This document shows, in pieces, positions 9,125-17,882 of a stretch of 58,177 nt of DNA. Made by a program: the position numbers and the translations under genes. The first letter of the stretch is position 1; every line of letters starts with the position of its first letter. The notes beneath the pieces were generated by a model. The model ran no database searches, had not been told where the DNA came from, and worked only from the letters and a program-made list of their open reading frames with translations. This stretch comes from Verrucomicrobiia bacterium (GTDB lineage: Bacteria; Verrucomicrobiota; Verrucomicrobiia; Limisphaerales; UBA8199): NCBI GenBank assembly GCA_035946615.1, contig DASYZB010000081.1, positions 1-58,177 on the forward strand, in the 5' to 3' direction.

Positions 9125-9886
9125 ATGAGCACTGCCATCCAGACCACCAACCTGACACGCGACTTCGGCCAGTTCCGTGCCGTCAATAACCTCAATCTCC
9201 GCGTCGAATCGGGCCGCTTTTATGGTTTCCTTGGCCCCAACGGCGCCGGCAAATCCACCACCATCAAGATGTTCACCGGCCTGCTGGCCCCTACCTCCGG
9301 CGCTATCCGCATTCTGGGCGAGGACGTTGCAGACCCCCACCGCGCCATCGAGGTCAAGCGCCGCATCGGCGTCGTGCCGGAGAACCTCGCCCTTTTCGAT
9401 AACCTCACTGCGCGCGAATACCTCACCTTCATCGGGCGCATGTATCTCCTGCCACAAGCCACCGTCCGCGAGCGGTGCGACGAATTGCTCGCCATGATGG
9501 ACCTCGAAGCCGACGAGAAAAAGCTCACGCTCGAATTCTCCCATGGCATGAAGAAGAAACTCGCCCTGGCCGCCGCTCTGCTCCCCAATCCCGACCTCTT
9601 GTTCCTCGATGAACCTTTCGAGGGCGTCGATGCCGTCGCCTCCCGCGTCTTGCGCGACACCCTCAAGCAATCCGTCGGGCGCGGCGCCACGGTTTTTCTC
9701 ACTTCGCACGTGCTGGAGATTGTGGAAAAACTCTGCACCGACGTCGGCATCATTGCCCATGGGGAACTTGTTCATCAAGGGACTATGGACGAGCTGCGCG
9801 GCGCCGGCTCGCTCGAAGACAAGTTCCTCGCGGTGGTCGGCAATGGCGAACACGAGGCGCAGAAGCTGAGCTGGCTCGAGGGTTGA
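9125..9886 (+). CDS. ABC transporter ATP-binding protein
   Basis: A 253-residue ABC-2 type ATPase. Walker A 'GPNGAGKSTT' lies near residues 38-47. The signature region reads 'LEFSHGMKKKLALAAALL', a divergent form of LSGGQ typical of ABC-2 exporters, followed by Walker B 'LLFLDEPFEGVD' and the switch His in 'FLTSHVLE'. The start at 9125 (ATG AGC ACT) is preferred over 9077 because the family N-terminus begins here. The stop overlaps the region just before the permease start at 9888 (one base between), so the two are translationally coupled. Substrate unknown. Confidence 0.92.
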   Translation: MSTAIQTTNLTRDFGQFRAVNNLNLRVESGRFYGFLGPNGAGKSTTIKMFTGLLAPTSGAIRILGEDVADPHRAIEVKRRIGVVPENLALFDNLTAREYLTFIGRMYLLPQATVRERCDELLAMMDLEADEKKLTLEFSHGMKKKLALAAALLPNPDLLFLDEPFEGVDAVASRVLRDTLKQSVGRGATVFLTSHVLEIVEKLCTDVGIIAHGELVHQGTMDELRGAGSLEDKFLAVVGNGEHEAQKLSWLEG

Positions 9887-9887
9887 A

Positions 9888-11633
9888 ATGAATTTCGACC
9901 ATTTCAAGACCATCCTCTGGCTGCGCTGGCGCCTCACGCGCAACCAGTGGACACGCCACGGCGGCCTGGGCGCGGCCATTGCCGTGCTGGCCATAGCCGC
10001 CATGCTCGTCCTGGGCGGGGGGACTTTCACAGGGGCTTTGTTCGCAGGCATATTCGCCCTGGGCGCCGCCAAACCCCTGGTCATCCTGTTCGTTTGGTTT
10101 GGTGTCACTGTCGCGTTCCTGTTTTTATGGACGCTGGGGCTGCTCGCCGAAATACAACGCTCGGAGACCATCGACCTCCAGCGCCTCATGCACCTGCCGG
10201 TGTCCCTGAGCCAGATGTTCCTCATCAACTATCTGGCCTCCCACCTCACCCTGAGCGTTATTATCCTCGTGCCCGGCATGATGGGTTTGGCCCTTGGCCT
10301 GGCCATCTCGCGTGGGGGCGCGATGCTGTTGTTGGTCCCGCTGGCCCTGAGCATGGTCTTCATGATCAGCGCCTGGACCTATTGCCTGCGCGGCTGGCTG
10401 GCCTCCTTGATGTCCAACCCCCGCCGCCGCCGCTCCGTCCTGGTTGGCATTACGCTCGTCTTCGTTCTGCTCTCCCAGGGACCCAACGTCTATTTCAACA
10501 TCATCCGGCGCGCGGGCCGCCACCCGGCCACAGCCAACTCCCAGCAACATCAAAACGCGCCTCAGCAAAAGGACGCCGCGCTCGACCAACTCCTCGCTGC
10601 CCAGAAGTTTATACCGCCGCTCTGGGTGCCTCTTGGGGCCGGGGCCCTGGCCGAAGGCCGCCCGCTGCCTGCCCTGTTGGGCGCCCTGGGCTGCCTTGCC
10701 CTCGGTGCGCTCGGCCTGCGACGCGCCTATCGCGCCACCATTCGCTTTTACCTGGGCAACACCGGCCAAAAAGCCCGCACACGTCCTAAGCGCGACCCGG
10801 CCAAACCTCCACCCGCCAACCCCGCCGGCGCCCGCAGGCGCTTCCTCGAACTCCCTCTGCCCGCCGTCCCCGAACAAGCCGCCACCCTTGCCCTGGCGAC
10901 CTTTCGTTCGATGCTCCGCGCCCCTGAAGTTAAAATGGCCTGGGCAAGTTCCTTTCTCGTGACCCTCATGGTCGGCGGCTCCTTCCTGGTCAGAGGCGCC
11001 CCCAAAATGCCTGAAGCCGCCAAACCCTTCATTGCCACCGGCGCCATGGTTTTCTCGGTCTTCATGCTCGTCCAATTCTTCACCAACCAGTTCGGGTTCG
11101 ACCGTGACGGTTTCCGCTCGCTCATCCTTTCGCCCGCGCACAGGCGCCTCATTCTTCTGGGCAAAAACCTCGCCTGCCTCCCGGCGGGCGCCGGTTTTGG
11201 CATCATCCTGCTGACGTTCATCACGGCGTGGCTGCGCCTCGCGCCCATTATTCTGCTGGCTGCCCTGGCGCAACTCGCCGCCCTCCTCCTGCTGGCGGGA
11301 CTCGTGGGCAACCTGCTTTCCATTCTTGTGCCCTATCGCATCCAACAAGGCTCGATGAAACCGACCAAGATGCCCGGCCTGGCGATGCTGGTCATGGTAT
11401 TCTGCCATTTGCTCTTCCCGCTCGCCATGGCCCCCGTCTTCATTCCCCCGCTGGCGGGCCTCTTGTGGCAACAGGCCGGCTGGCCCAGCGCCGTGCCGGT
11501 CAACCTTCTCTTCTCGCTGGCCCTGGCCGCCTTGATGGCCTTTGTTTATTGGCAAACCCTCGGTCCTCTCGCCCGCCTCCTCCAACGCCGCGAGACCAGG
11601 ATTCTTGGCGTCGTAACCGTCGAGGTGGAATAA
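9888..11633 (+). CDS. ABC-2 type transporter permease
   Basis: A 581-residue integral membrane protein partnered with the ATPase directly upstream. Hydrophobic segments are clustered in the first 200 residues, near 250-280 and again from about 350 to the end. A soluble Pro/Arg-rich linker sits near residues 290-320 ('RTRPKRDPAKPPPANPAGARRR'-like, basic). The arrangement fits two transmembrane bundles, a duplicated ABC-2 layout. It starts one base after the ATPase stop. Direction of transport and substrate are not visible. Confidence 0.85.
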   Translation: MNFDHFKTILWLRWRLTRNQWTRHGGLGAAIAVLAIAAMLVLGGGTFTGALFAGIFALGAAKPLVILFVWFGVTVAFLFLWTLGLLAEIQRSETIDLQRLMHLPVSLSQMFLINYLASHLTLSVIILVPGMMGLALGLAISRGGAMLLLVPLALSMVFMISAWTYCLRGWLASLMSNPRRRRSVLVGITLVFVLLSQGPNVYFNIIRRAGRHPATANSQQHQNAPQQKDAALDQLLAAQKFIPPLWVPLGAGALAEGRPLPALLGALGCLALGALGLRRAYRATIRFYLGNTGQKARTRPKRDPAKPPPANPAGARRRFLELPLPAVPEQAATLALATFRSMLRAPEVKMAWASSFLVTLMVGGSFLVRGAPKMPEAAKPFIATGAMVFSVFMLVQFFTNQFGFDRDGFRSLILSPAHRRLILLGKNLACLPAGAGFGIILLTFITAWLRLAPIILLAALAQLAALLLLAGLVGNLLSILVPYRIQQGSMKPTKMPGLAMLVMVFCHLLFPLAMAPVFIPPLAGLLWQQAGWPSAVPVNLLFSLALAALMAFVYWQTLGPLARLLQRRETRILGVVTVEVE

Positions 11634-11840
11634 CCCGTGCCCGCTCTGAAGCTTGGACATTTATCCAGCGCCTTTCGCCTCCCTTTGTCGGAAACCTCGT
11701 CGAAAACTTTGTTGGATGGTTTCTTTCAGTGAAGAATTCAAAATGCTCGATCATTGTGCATCGAGAATGTTGGGGATCGGGCTTGTAACCGCCAAATACC
11801 GTGGCGACGTGAGGCATCTGCCGCTGTCTTGTCTAACTTC

Positions 11841-13577
11841 ATGATGCAGGACACCAATGCAACAAAGGCGCTCGGTTGGAAACGCCCGCTAACGGGGTGG
11901 CTGTGGTTCGCAGGCTGGGGGTTGTTGATCGCCACCCTAGCGGTTCTCATCCGGCTCATTCTTGGCGCGGTTACTGGGAAATCTGACGACGCCTTGCTCT
12001 GGCTGCTCGCCATCGGAATCGCCCTGGCGTCAGCGCTGGTAATCGGGCTTGCGATCCAGTGCCTTTCCAGTTGGCGCAATTTCAAACGATTTCTCATCAG
12101 CCTGTGTTGCCTGGCCGGATTGATCGCCCTGTTTTATGCCGAGGAGGACGTGCGCGGGAAGCTGGCCTGGGACCATTTCAAAACCAAATGGGAAACCAAG
12201 GGTGAGAAGTTCGATTTCTCCGCATTCATTCCCCCAAAGGTCCCCGAAGACCAGAACTTTGCAATGACGCCCCTGGTGGCCGGCACTTACAGCCGGATTC
12301 TGGACCGCAACGGCCACAAGGTGTCACCGCAAAATACGAATGTTGTCAACCGGCTCGATATGCCTCTGGAAGCCAATGGCAACGGTCCCACCAACGGTAT
12401 CGGGAACTGGCAGAAGGGTATCGGCAGTGACTTGGAAGTGTGGCAGCGTTATTACCGAAAACTGGCGCTGTCCACTAACTTATTTCCGGTCCCGGCGCAA
12501 CCGCAGACACCGGCGGCCGACGTGCTGCTGGCCTTGAGTAAATATGATTCGACAATCGAGGAGCTGCGCCGGGATGCGGCGCTGCCCCAGTCACGCTTCC
12601 CGCTTAATTACGATGCCGAGGAGGTGTTCACCATTCTGCTGCCCCACCTGGCCCCGCTTAAGGGGTCCGCTGTCGTTTTACGCTTGCGCGCGTTGGCCGA
12701 AATCCAAGCCGGACAGAGCCAAAAGGCGCTGGACGATGTTGGACTGGCATTGAGTTGCACGGGGAAAATTCGCTCGGAGCCATTCCTCATTTCGCAACTA
12801 GTGCGCATCGCCATGGTGCTCATCACCGAGCAGAGCATCTGGCAGGGCCTCGAGACGCATTGCTGGAGTGATGCCCAGCTTTCCCAATTGGACCAGCAAC
12901 TCGCTGCTCTGGACTTTGTTGCCGATTATGAACGGGCCATTCGCGCTGAAAATACTTGCCAGGTCTCTGCCACGGAATTCCTGCGGCGGCACCGGGACGA
13001 GTTGCGCAATCTGGGAGAGGATGTTGACAACGGCGCAATGAGCGTCGAAGACATCCCTGCTCATTTGATGCCTTCCGGCTGGTTCTATCAAAACGAACTT
13101 CGCGGCTCGAAATTCATATTCGAACAATGCCTGCCGATTGGCAATGTGGCTCAGCAGACCATTGCTCCTGGACTGGTCAAAGAGGCGGATGCCTCGTTGG
13201 ATGCGATGCCCTTCGGCCCATACACGATGGTGTGCAAGCTGTTGCTTCCGTCACTGCCGAATTGCGCGCGGAAATTCGCGTTTGGCCAAGCCGCCGTCAA
13301 TTTGGCCCGCACCGGCTGCGCCCTCGAACGCTACCGGCTGGCGCAGGGGAGGTATCCCGATGCCCTCGATGCGTTGGCGCCGCAATTTATCGGCAAGGTC
13401 CCCCGAGACCCTGTTGGCGGGGAAGCGCTCCATTACCATGCCATAGACGACAGGCATTTCGTTCTCTATTCGATCGGTTGGAACGCAAAGGACGACAGCG
13501 GGACCGTGTCGTTGACCAAGAGCGGCAGCGTGGACCTGGACAACGGCGATTGGGTCTGGCGGTACGCAGAGAAGTGA
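11841..13577 (+). CDS. Membrane protein with pseudopilin-like C-terminus
   Basis: A 578-residue protein of unknown function. Three hydrophobic segments lie in the first 95 residues ('GWLWFAGWGLLIATLAVLI', 'LLWLLAIGIALASALVIGLA' and 'FLISLCCLAGLIALFYA'). A large soluble region follows. The last 100 residues have the 'LERYRLAQGRYPDALDALAP...VPRDPVGG' pattern seen in the C-terminal domain of type II secretion pseudopilins (GspG-like) and in many planctomycete and verrucomicrobial proteins of unknown role. Start at 11841 (ATG ATG) chosen because the earlier in-frame codons are not hydrophobic or conserved. It follows the ABC pair by about 200 bp, so it may not be in the same operon. Confidence 0.7.
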   Translation: MMQDTNATKALGWKRPLTGWLWFAGWGLLIATLAVLIRLILGAVTGKSDDALLWLLAIGIALASALVIGLAIQCLSSWRNFKRFLISLCCLAGLIALFYAEEDVRGKLAWDHFKTKWETKGEKFDFSAFIPPKVPEDQNFAMTPLVAGTYSRILDRNGHKVSPQNTNVVNRLDMPLEANGNGPTNGIGNWQKGIGSDLEVWQRYYRKLALSTNLFPVPAQPQTPAADVLLALSKYDSTIEELRRDAALPQSRFPLNYDAEEVFTILLPHLAPLKGSAVVLRLRALAEIQAGQSQKALDDVGLALSCTGKIRSEPFLISQLVRIAMVLITEQSIWQGLETHCWSDAQLSQLDQQLAALDFVADYERAIRAENTCQVSATEFLRRHRDELRNLGEDVDNGAMSVEDIPAHLMPSGWFYQNELRGSKFIFEQCLPIGNVAQQTIAPGLVKEADASLDAMPFGPYTMVCKLLLPSLPNCARKFAFGQAAVNLARTGCALERYRLAQGRYPDALDALAPQFIGKVPRDPVGGEALHYHAIDDRHFVLYSIGWNAKDDSGTVSLTKSGSVDLDNGDWVWRYAEK

Positions 13578-13677
13578 GCCCATGAATGGCCGCAAGGAGC
13601 CCGGTAGCCAGGCCCCAGTGGCAGCGAAAGAAGGACGCCAGGTGAACTCCGGCTACACCGCGGCAATCAGGTCATCG

Positions 13678-13747
13678 ACAATGAACTACATCTTTAATCT
13701 GCCGATGCTTCTCCCTCTCCCCTTCCGCCACTTCCGAACGGGGAGGC
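13678..13747. repeat. Dispersed repeat B, copy 1
   Basis: 'ATGAACTACATCTTTAATCT' continues with 'GCCGATGCTTCTCCCTCTCC' and a partly palindromic CCTTCC...GGGGAGG tail. Further copies lie at 45161-45200 and 49428-49492. All three are between genes. The leading ATG is probably chance and does not open a gene. Confidence 0.7.
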
Positions 13748-13756
13748 GCCAAGGGC

Positions 13757-14728
13757 TCAGCTAAACCATGGCCGCGTTCGCTTCGAGGATGCGCCGCTTA
13801 CGACATTGACGACCCGCCGCGCCAGATTGGCGTCTTCCTCGATCTGCCAATCGAACATGCCCACCAGAACGAAATCGGCGCCGTTATTAAACGCATGAGG
13901 AAAAGCCGCCCGTGGCGGGATGGCGCCTGCAGCCAGCACCTTGAAGGCGATCCAGGGCTTGCGGACCTTGGCCATCACCTCGATAACCGCCTGCGGATCG
14001 GCACACCAGGAGTTGTCATGAGTTCCCAGGGCGCCTGTCTCTCCCGGACGGGGCGCGGTGTAGTACTCGTGGGTATGGAGGGTTTTCTGGTAAAAATCCA
14101 CGTCCAGCTTGGCCTTCTCACACTCGACAACCACTCTCAAGTCATGCGCGGCCACCCCCGCAATCCGCTTTCGGGCTTTGATAAACTCGATGCTCTGTGC
14201 AATCTTTTCCATCTTTCCCTGGTCCAGAAGTGATTCACAGGCATCACCTGTCAGATGAACGCCAACGGCTCCTTCGTCAATCGCCCGCTGAATTTGAGAA
14301 AAACCGCCGCCGGCATCGAGCCGGGTCTGCGCGAACCACTTGAGCTTGCCTCCAGCTTTCCAATGTTCAAAAATCTGGGAGTTGTCGTCCATGACCCATG
14401 TGTTAATCGCCGTAATACCCTGGCTTTCGCCGCGCTCGAGTGTCTCGCGGATTTTGGCGGGGGTATTGTAACGGCGCATCAGGGTCGAGACATAACCAAG
14501 GTCGCGCGAATGGGACCAGCCGCCGATCAGGTTGCCTCCCATCATCAGACGGCTGAATTGCTGGCCTCCCAGGGTGCCTGAGGGCAGGGCTTCCACCGAG
14601 AGAGTCAAGCCGGACGTGCCCGCCGGGGGTGAGGAGTCCGTAGATTGAGCTTTGAGCGCCAGCGGAAGGGCTGCGGCTGAAAGGAGCGTGGATTGGACGA
14701 AGCGGCGTCTGTTTATGTGCCTTGACAT
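13757..14728 (-). CDS. TAT-exported TIM-barrel protein (aldo/keto reductase-like)
   Basis: A 323-residue protein with a twin-arginine signal at the N-terminus ('NRRRFVQST', followed by a hydrophobic 'LLSAAALPLALKA'). The start at 14728 is chosen because the TAT signal begins there; an upstream in-frame ATG at 14830 would bury it. The mature part has alternating helices and strands and resembles a TIM barrel of the aldo/keto reductase-like kind ('FSRLMMGGNLIGGW', 'GITAINTW', 'VGVHLTGDA'). A catalytic tetrad is not obvious, so enzyme activity is uncertain. It is divergent from the radical SAM gene; the promoters share about 150 bp. Confidence 0.7.
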   Translation of the reverse strand: MSRHINRRRFVQSTLLSAAALPLALKAQSTDSSPPAGTSGLTLSVEALPSGTLGGQQFSRLMMGGNLIGGWSHSRDLGYVSTLMRRYNTPAKIRETLERGESQGITAINTWVMDDNSQIFEHWKAGGKLKWFAQTRLDAGGGFSQIQRAIDEGAVGVHLTGDACESLLDQGKMEKIAQSIEFIKARKRIAGVAAHDLRVVVECEKAKLDVDFYQKTLHTHEYYTAPRPGETGALGTHDNSWCADPQAVIEVMAKVRKPWIAFKVLAAGAIPPRAAFPHAFNNGADFVLVGMFDWQIEEDANLARRVVNVVSGASSKRTRPWFS

Positions 14729-14884
14729 ATAAGGTGGCTTATCATTCTCGGGAATTTTTGTCAAATGATTAATCTGAACGACCAAGATGCCGGAACAGTC
14801 GGAACCAACCGGAGAAGCCGGAAGGCTCAAGAAAGCATTGCTCCCGCGCTGGATTTCCCGCCAAGATGCGCGAGTTTATCCGAC

Positions 14885-16069
14885 ATGAGCACCGACACCG
14901 CTACGTTGAGCCGCAGCCGAACCGATGCCGCCCCCGCCCCGGAGGCGCTTTCGCAAACGCCACCGCCTGTTGCCCGGCCCAAAACGGGTCTGATCAAGTT
15001 GATGCGGGATGTGCTCAATCATGGCGGTCCCGGTTACCTCCAGTTTGCCATCACCAATATTTGTAATGCCAAATGCGATTTCTGCGGATTTGCCGTGGAC
15101 CGCTTCGATCCGAAGCAACGGCGGAGCGTGACGTTGCAGGAGGCACGGGATGTGATCGATATTTGCGTGAAGAATCACATCGGTTACCTGTTGTTTGTTG
15201 GGGGCGAGCCGCTGGTGCACAAAGACCTGCGGGCGATGACGCGCTACGCGGCTGAGCGCGGGATTCACCCGATGATCTGCACAAACGGATCGCTCTGGAC
15301 GGAGGCCAATATGCGCGAGCTGGCCTCGGACGGTTTGAGCAGCGTGATCATGTCCATTGACGCCCATGATGTGGCCCGGCACGAGAAGAACCGCGGGCTG
15401 CCGGATGTCTGCCGCAAGATTCAGCGGGCCAACGCGGTGTTTGCCGAACTGGGGATTCAGACGACCGCCAGCGTGACGGCGAGCAAGTTGATCGAGGACT
15501 ACGATAAGCTGCCGGCGTTTCTTGGCGAACTGGGTTTCAAGAGCTGCACGTTCAGTTACCCGCTGACCAACCTGGCATCCAGCTACCTGAGTTTCAGCGA
15601 CTCCAGCCTGGTCAGCTACAAAACCGAGGAACTGATCCAGGTCTTCGAGAAAATCAAACAAATGAAAAAGCGCAGCGGCTTCCCGGTGGTCAATCCGACG
15701 GAGTCGCTGAGCGAAATGCAACGGCACCTGCGGCGCCAACCGGAGCGTTTCGGTTGTTTGGGCGGGCACAAGTACTTTTACCTCGATTGGAAACTGAACT
15801 TATACAGGTGCCATTTTTGGGAAAAGCCGATGTGCAGCATTTACGAGTTCGACGAATCGAAACTCATCCGAGACGGTTGCACGCGTTGCATGATCGATTG
15901 CTACCGTGACCCCAGCGTGCTGCAGTTCGTGGCCATTAGCGCCAGCGATGCCTGGAAGCAATTGCGCAAAGGAAATTTAGCCGGCGCCGCCCGGCACCTG
16001 TTGGACCGCCGCAACCTGACCTCGCTCAAGGCCGTTTGGGAAGACCGCAAATGGATTGGAAAGGTTTAG
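14885..16069 (+). CDS. Radical SAM protein with C-terminal Cys cluster
   Basis: A 394-residue radical SAM enzyme. The [4Fe-4S] motif CxxxCxxC is at C60, C64 and C67 ('CNAKCDFC'), followed by 'FVGGEPLVHKD' (the GGE SAM-binding motif). The C-terminal third has further Cys residues in 'FGCLGGHKYFYLD', 'LYRCHFW' and 'GCTRCMIDCYRD', like the auxiliary cluster of SPASM or HpnH-type proteins. The N-terminal 30 residues are Pro/Ala-rich. Start at 14885 preferred over 14765 because it lies at the beginning of the conserved protein. Substrate is unknown. Confidence 0.85.
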   Translation: MSTDTATLSRSRTDAAPAPEALSQTPPPVARPKTGLIKLMRDVLNHGGPGYLQFAITNICNAKCDFCGFAVDRFDPKQRRSVTLQEARDVIDICVKNHIGYLLFVGGEPLVHKDLRAMTRYAAERGIHPMICTNGSLWTEANMRELASDGLSSVIMSIDAHDVARHEKNRGLPDVCRKIQRANAVFAELGIQTTASVTASKLIEDYDKLPAFLGELGFKSCTFSYPLTNLASSYLSFSDSSLVSYKTEELIQVFEKIKQMKKRSGFPVVNPTESLSEMQRHLRRQPERFGCLGGHKYFYLDWKLNLYRCHFWEKPMCSIYEFDESKLIRDGCTRCMIDCYRDPSVLQFVAISASDAWKQLRKGNLAGAARHLLDRRNLTSLKAVWEDRKWIGKV

Positions 16070-16258
16070 CCGAGAGACAGGGTAATCCCTTTATAATGGA
16101 GTCTGCAACATGCGCTGGAACTGTAAGCTGCCGTTGCCGAGAGATTCTCCCTCTCCTCCTTTGGGGACTTTGGGGAAGGGGCCGGGGAGAGGATGCACTT
16201 GGTTGGCAACGAAACGCTTTGACAGTTGGTATGAACCCTTTAGCCTCTGTTTCCATCT

Positions 16259-17101
16259 ATGAGATTCGGAATCAATACATTCCTCCTGACATCGCCGTTT
16301 ACCAACAAGAGCACAAATCTCTTTCCAAAAATCAAACGATGGGGCTTTGAATCCGTCGAGATTCCTATCGAGGACCCCTCCCACATCAATCCTGCGGTGG
16401 TGAAGAGGGAATTGGACAAGGCCGGGCTGGTGTGCGGCTCGGTTTGCGCCTGCCTGGGGCCCGACCGGGATTTGCGCGGCACACCGCGGCAGCAGAAAAC
16501 CGGGCTCAATTATCTCAAAAAAGTCATCGACCAGATGGTGGTGCTGGACTCCCCGTCCCTGATTGGGCCGATCTACTCGGCCGTTGGCCGCGCCGATGCG
16601 GTGCCCCGCGCCGAGTACAAGCGCCAATGGAAAACAGCCGTCAAGAATATCAAGGACCTCTGCGCTTACGCGCAGAAACACGGCAAACAGGTGTGCCTCG
16701 AACCGCTCAATCGCTTCGAGACGGACTTTATCAACACTTGCGACCAGGCGCTGCAGATGGTCAAAGATGTCGGCAGCCCGGCGCTGAAGATTCAGCTCGA
16801 TACCTTTCACATGAACATCGAGGAGAAAAACCAGGCCGCCGCTATCCGCAAAGCGGGCAAGCACCTGGCCCACCTGCATGCCTGTGGTTGCGACCGCGGC
16901 ACGCCCGGTAACGACTGTATTGATTGGCCGGGAATAGCCGCTGCCCTAAAGGAAATCGATTACCAAGGCGATGTCGTGATTGAGTCCTTCACGACCAACG
17001 TGAAGGTCATCGCCCGCGCGGCAGCCATTTGGCGTCAGATCGAGCCGACCCAGGAAGAGATCGCCGTTAAAGGCCTGAAGTTTTTGCAAAGGATTTTATA
17101 A
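16259..17101 (+). CDS. Sugar phosphate isomerase/epimerase (tagatose-3-epimerase-like)
   Basis: A 280-residue TIM-barrel protein of the xylose isomerase-like AP-endonuclease-2 fold. The metal and catalytic residues of the ketose 3-epimerase group are visible: Glu near 147 ('LEPLNRFE'), Asp near 181 ('QLDTFHM'), His near 204 ('HLHACGCDRGTPG') and Glu near 241 ('VIESFTTN'). The 'DRGTPG' string is typical of D-tagatose/D-psicose 3-epimerases. Likely interconverts ketoses at C3; the actual sugar is unknown. It is about 190 bp after the radical SAM gene and could be transcribed alone. Confidence 0.85.
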   Translation: MRFGINTFLLTSPFTNKSTNLFPKIKRWGFESVEIPIEDPSHINPAVVKRELDKAGLVCGSVCACLGPDRDLRGTPRQQKTGLNYLKKVIDQMVVLDSPSLIGPIYSAVGRADAVPRAEYKRQWKTAVKNIKDLCAYAQKHGKQVCLEPLNRFETDFINTCDQALQMVKDVGSPALKIQLDTFHMNIEEKNQAAAIRKAGKHLAHLHACGCDRGTPGNDCIDWPGIAAALKEIDYQGDVVIESFTTNVKVIARAAAIWRQIEPTQEEIAVKGLKFLQRIL

Positions 17102-17183
17102 GCTGGTCCTCCGATGACGGCCCAGTCCACGGACCTGCGCATTAAAATGCTGCGCTAGCTCCTCTCGCATCGGTCTGCGCGAA

Positions 17184-17218
17184 GCGTCGTGGACTGCGCC
17201 AGTCCTCTGGCGCTTTTG
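17184..17218. repeat. Dispersed repeat A, copy 1
   Basis: Core 'GGACTGCGCCAGTCCTCTGG' followed by CGCTTTT. The CGCCAG/CTGGCG stem differs from the CGGCAG/CTGCCG stem of the other copies by paired changes, so the hairpin is kept. Other copies: 23481-23520 (+), 54698-54738 (-), 56834-56874 (-). Confidence 0.6.
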
Positions 17219-17267
17219 GGCCGCCCCTCGTGTCGAGTTTTCAACGCGGGGAACACAGCACATTTGA

Positions 17268-17624
17268 ATGATGGCATCCTTCCTAAAAAAACGCGCAGCC
17301 GGCAACTGGTTCTCGATAGCCCTGGTCGTCTCAGCAACTTTGGATGCGCTCTCGACGGCATACGCTTTTCATTCAGCAGGCGCCTGGGACGTGGAGAGCA
17401 ATCCGCTCTTTCGCAGCTTGGCGAGGACGATGTCCGGGCTCGGAGGTCCGGTGGCGTTGTTGCTCGCTATGAAGGCGGTCGGGACGGGTCTTTTAATTTT
17501 GTGTCTGAGACTAACTCTGGGCCAAGTCTCCAGCCTCTATCCCCAGGTCGGCAGAGAGCTGAGGTTTGTTCGGTTCGCAAACTTCCTCTTTTGCGGGGTT
17601 GAAGTCTCCGGGTGCGGGAACTGA
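17268..17624 (+). CDS. Small membrane protein (DUF5658-like)
   Basis: A 118-residue protein with two clear hydrophobic segments (about residues 14-34 and 62-82). Between them is 'ESNPLFRSLAR', an Asn-Pro pattern like that of small DUF5658-type membrane proteins. The C-terminus ends in an unusual short tail ('FCGVEVSGCGN'). An overlapping frame (17612-17878) continues with another hydrophobic stretch, so the gene may be split by a frameshift. Start at 17268 (two consecutive ATGs). Function unknown. Confidence 0.5.
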   Translation: MMASFLKKRAAGNWFSIALVVSATLDALSTAYAFHSAGAWDVESNPLFRSLARTMSGLGGPVALLLAMKAVGTGLLILCLRLTLGQVSSLYPQVGRELRFVRFANFLFCGVEVSGCGN

Positions 17625-17878
17625 TCGCCGACATCTTTAACCTCCGCATTTCGAAACCTGACCTCAAGCGGTTTCATTTGGGGCCATTACCCAATTCCCG
17701 GATCTGCGAGGCTGGAAACATTACCCTGTTGTTTATTCCGTTCCTTCCTGCGGTGCAGTTTCTTGCATCAAGTCCTTTTCTGGCCTTAATCCTGCTCAAA
17801 AGGCATCTTGCAAATGCGCGAAAGGTGGCAGTGCGCTTGCAGCAGTTCTTAGCTTTATGCCGAAAAAGACGGGGATAG
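17612..17878 (+). CDS. Possible small membrane protein or split gene tail
   Basis: A GTG-started frame of 88 codons overlapping the end of the previous gene by 13 bases. It encodes one hydrophobic stretch ('ITLLFIPFLPAVQFLASSPF') and a basic C-terminus, and stops 4 bases before the response regulator start. It may be a separate small gene, the frameshifted tail of the preceding one, or not coding. Confidence 0.25.
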   Translation: MRELIADIFNLRISKPDLKRFHLGPLPNSRICEAGNITLLFIPFLPAVQFLASSPFLALILLKRHLANARKVAVRLQQFLALCRKRRG

Positions 17879-17882
17879 ATTC

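Noticed and set aside
8990-10228. 412-codon frame on the minus strand
   Set aside because: Antisense to the ABC ATPase, whose Walker and signature motifs are clear.
10125-11660. 511-codon frame on the minus strand
   Set aside because: Antisense to the ABC permease; Gln/Arg/Gly-rich composition without any domain.
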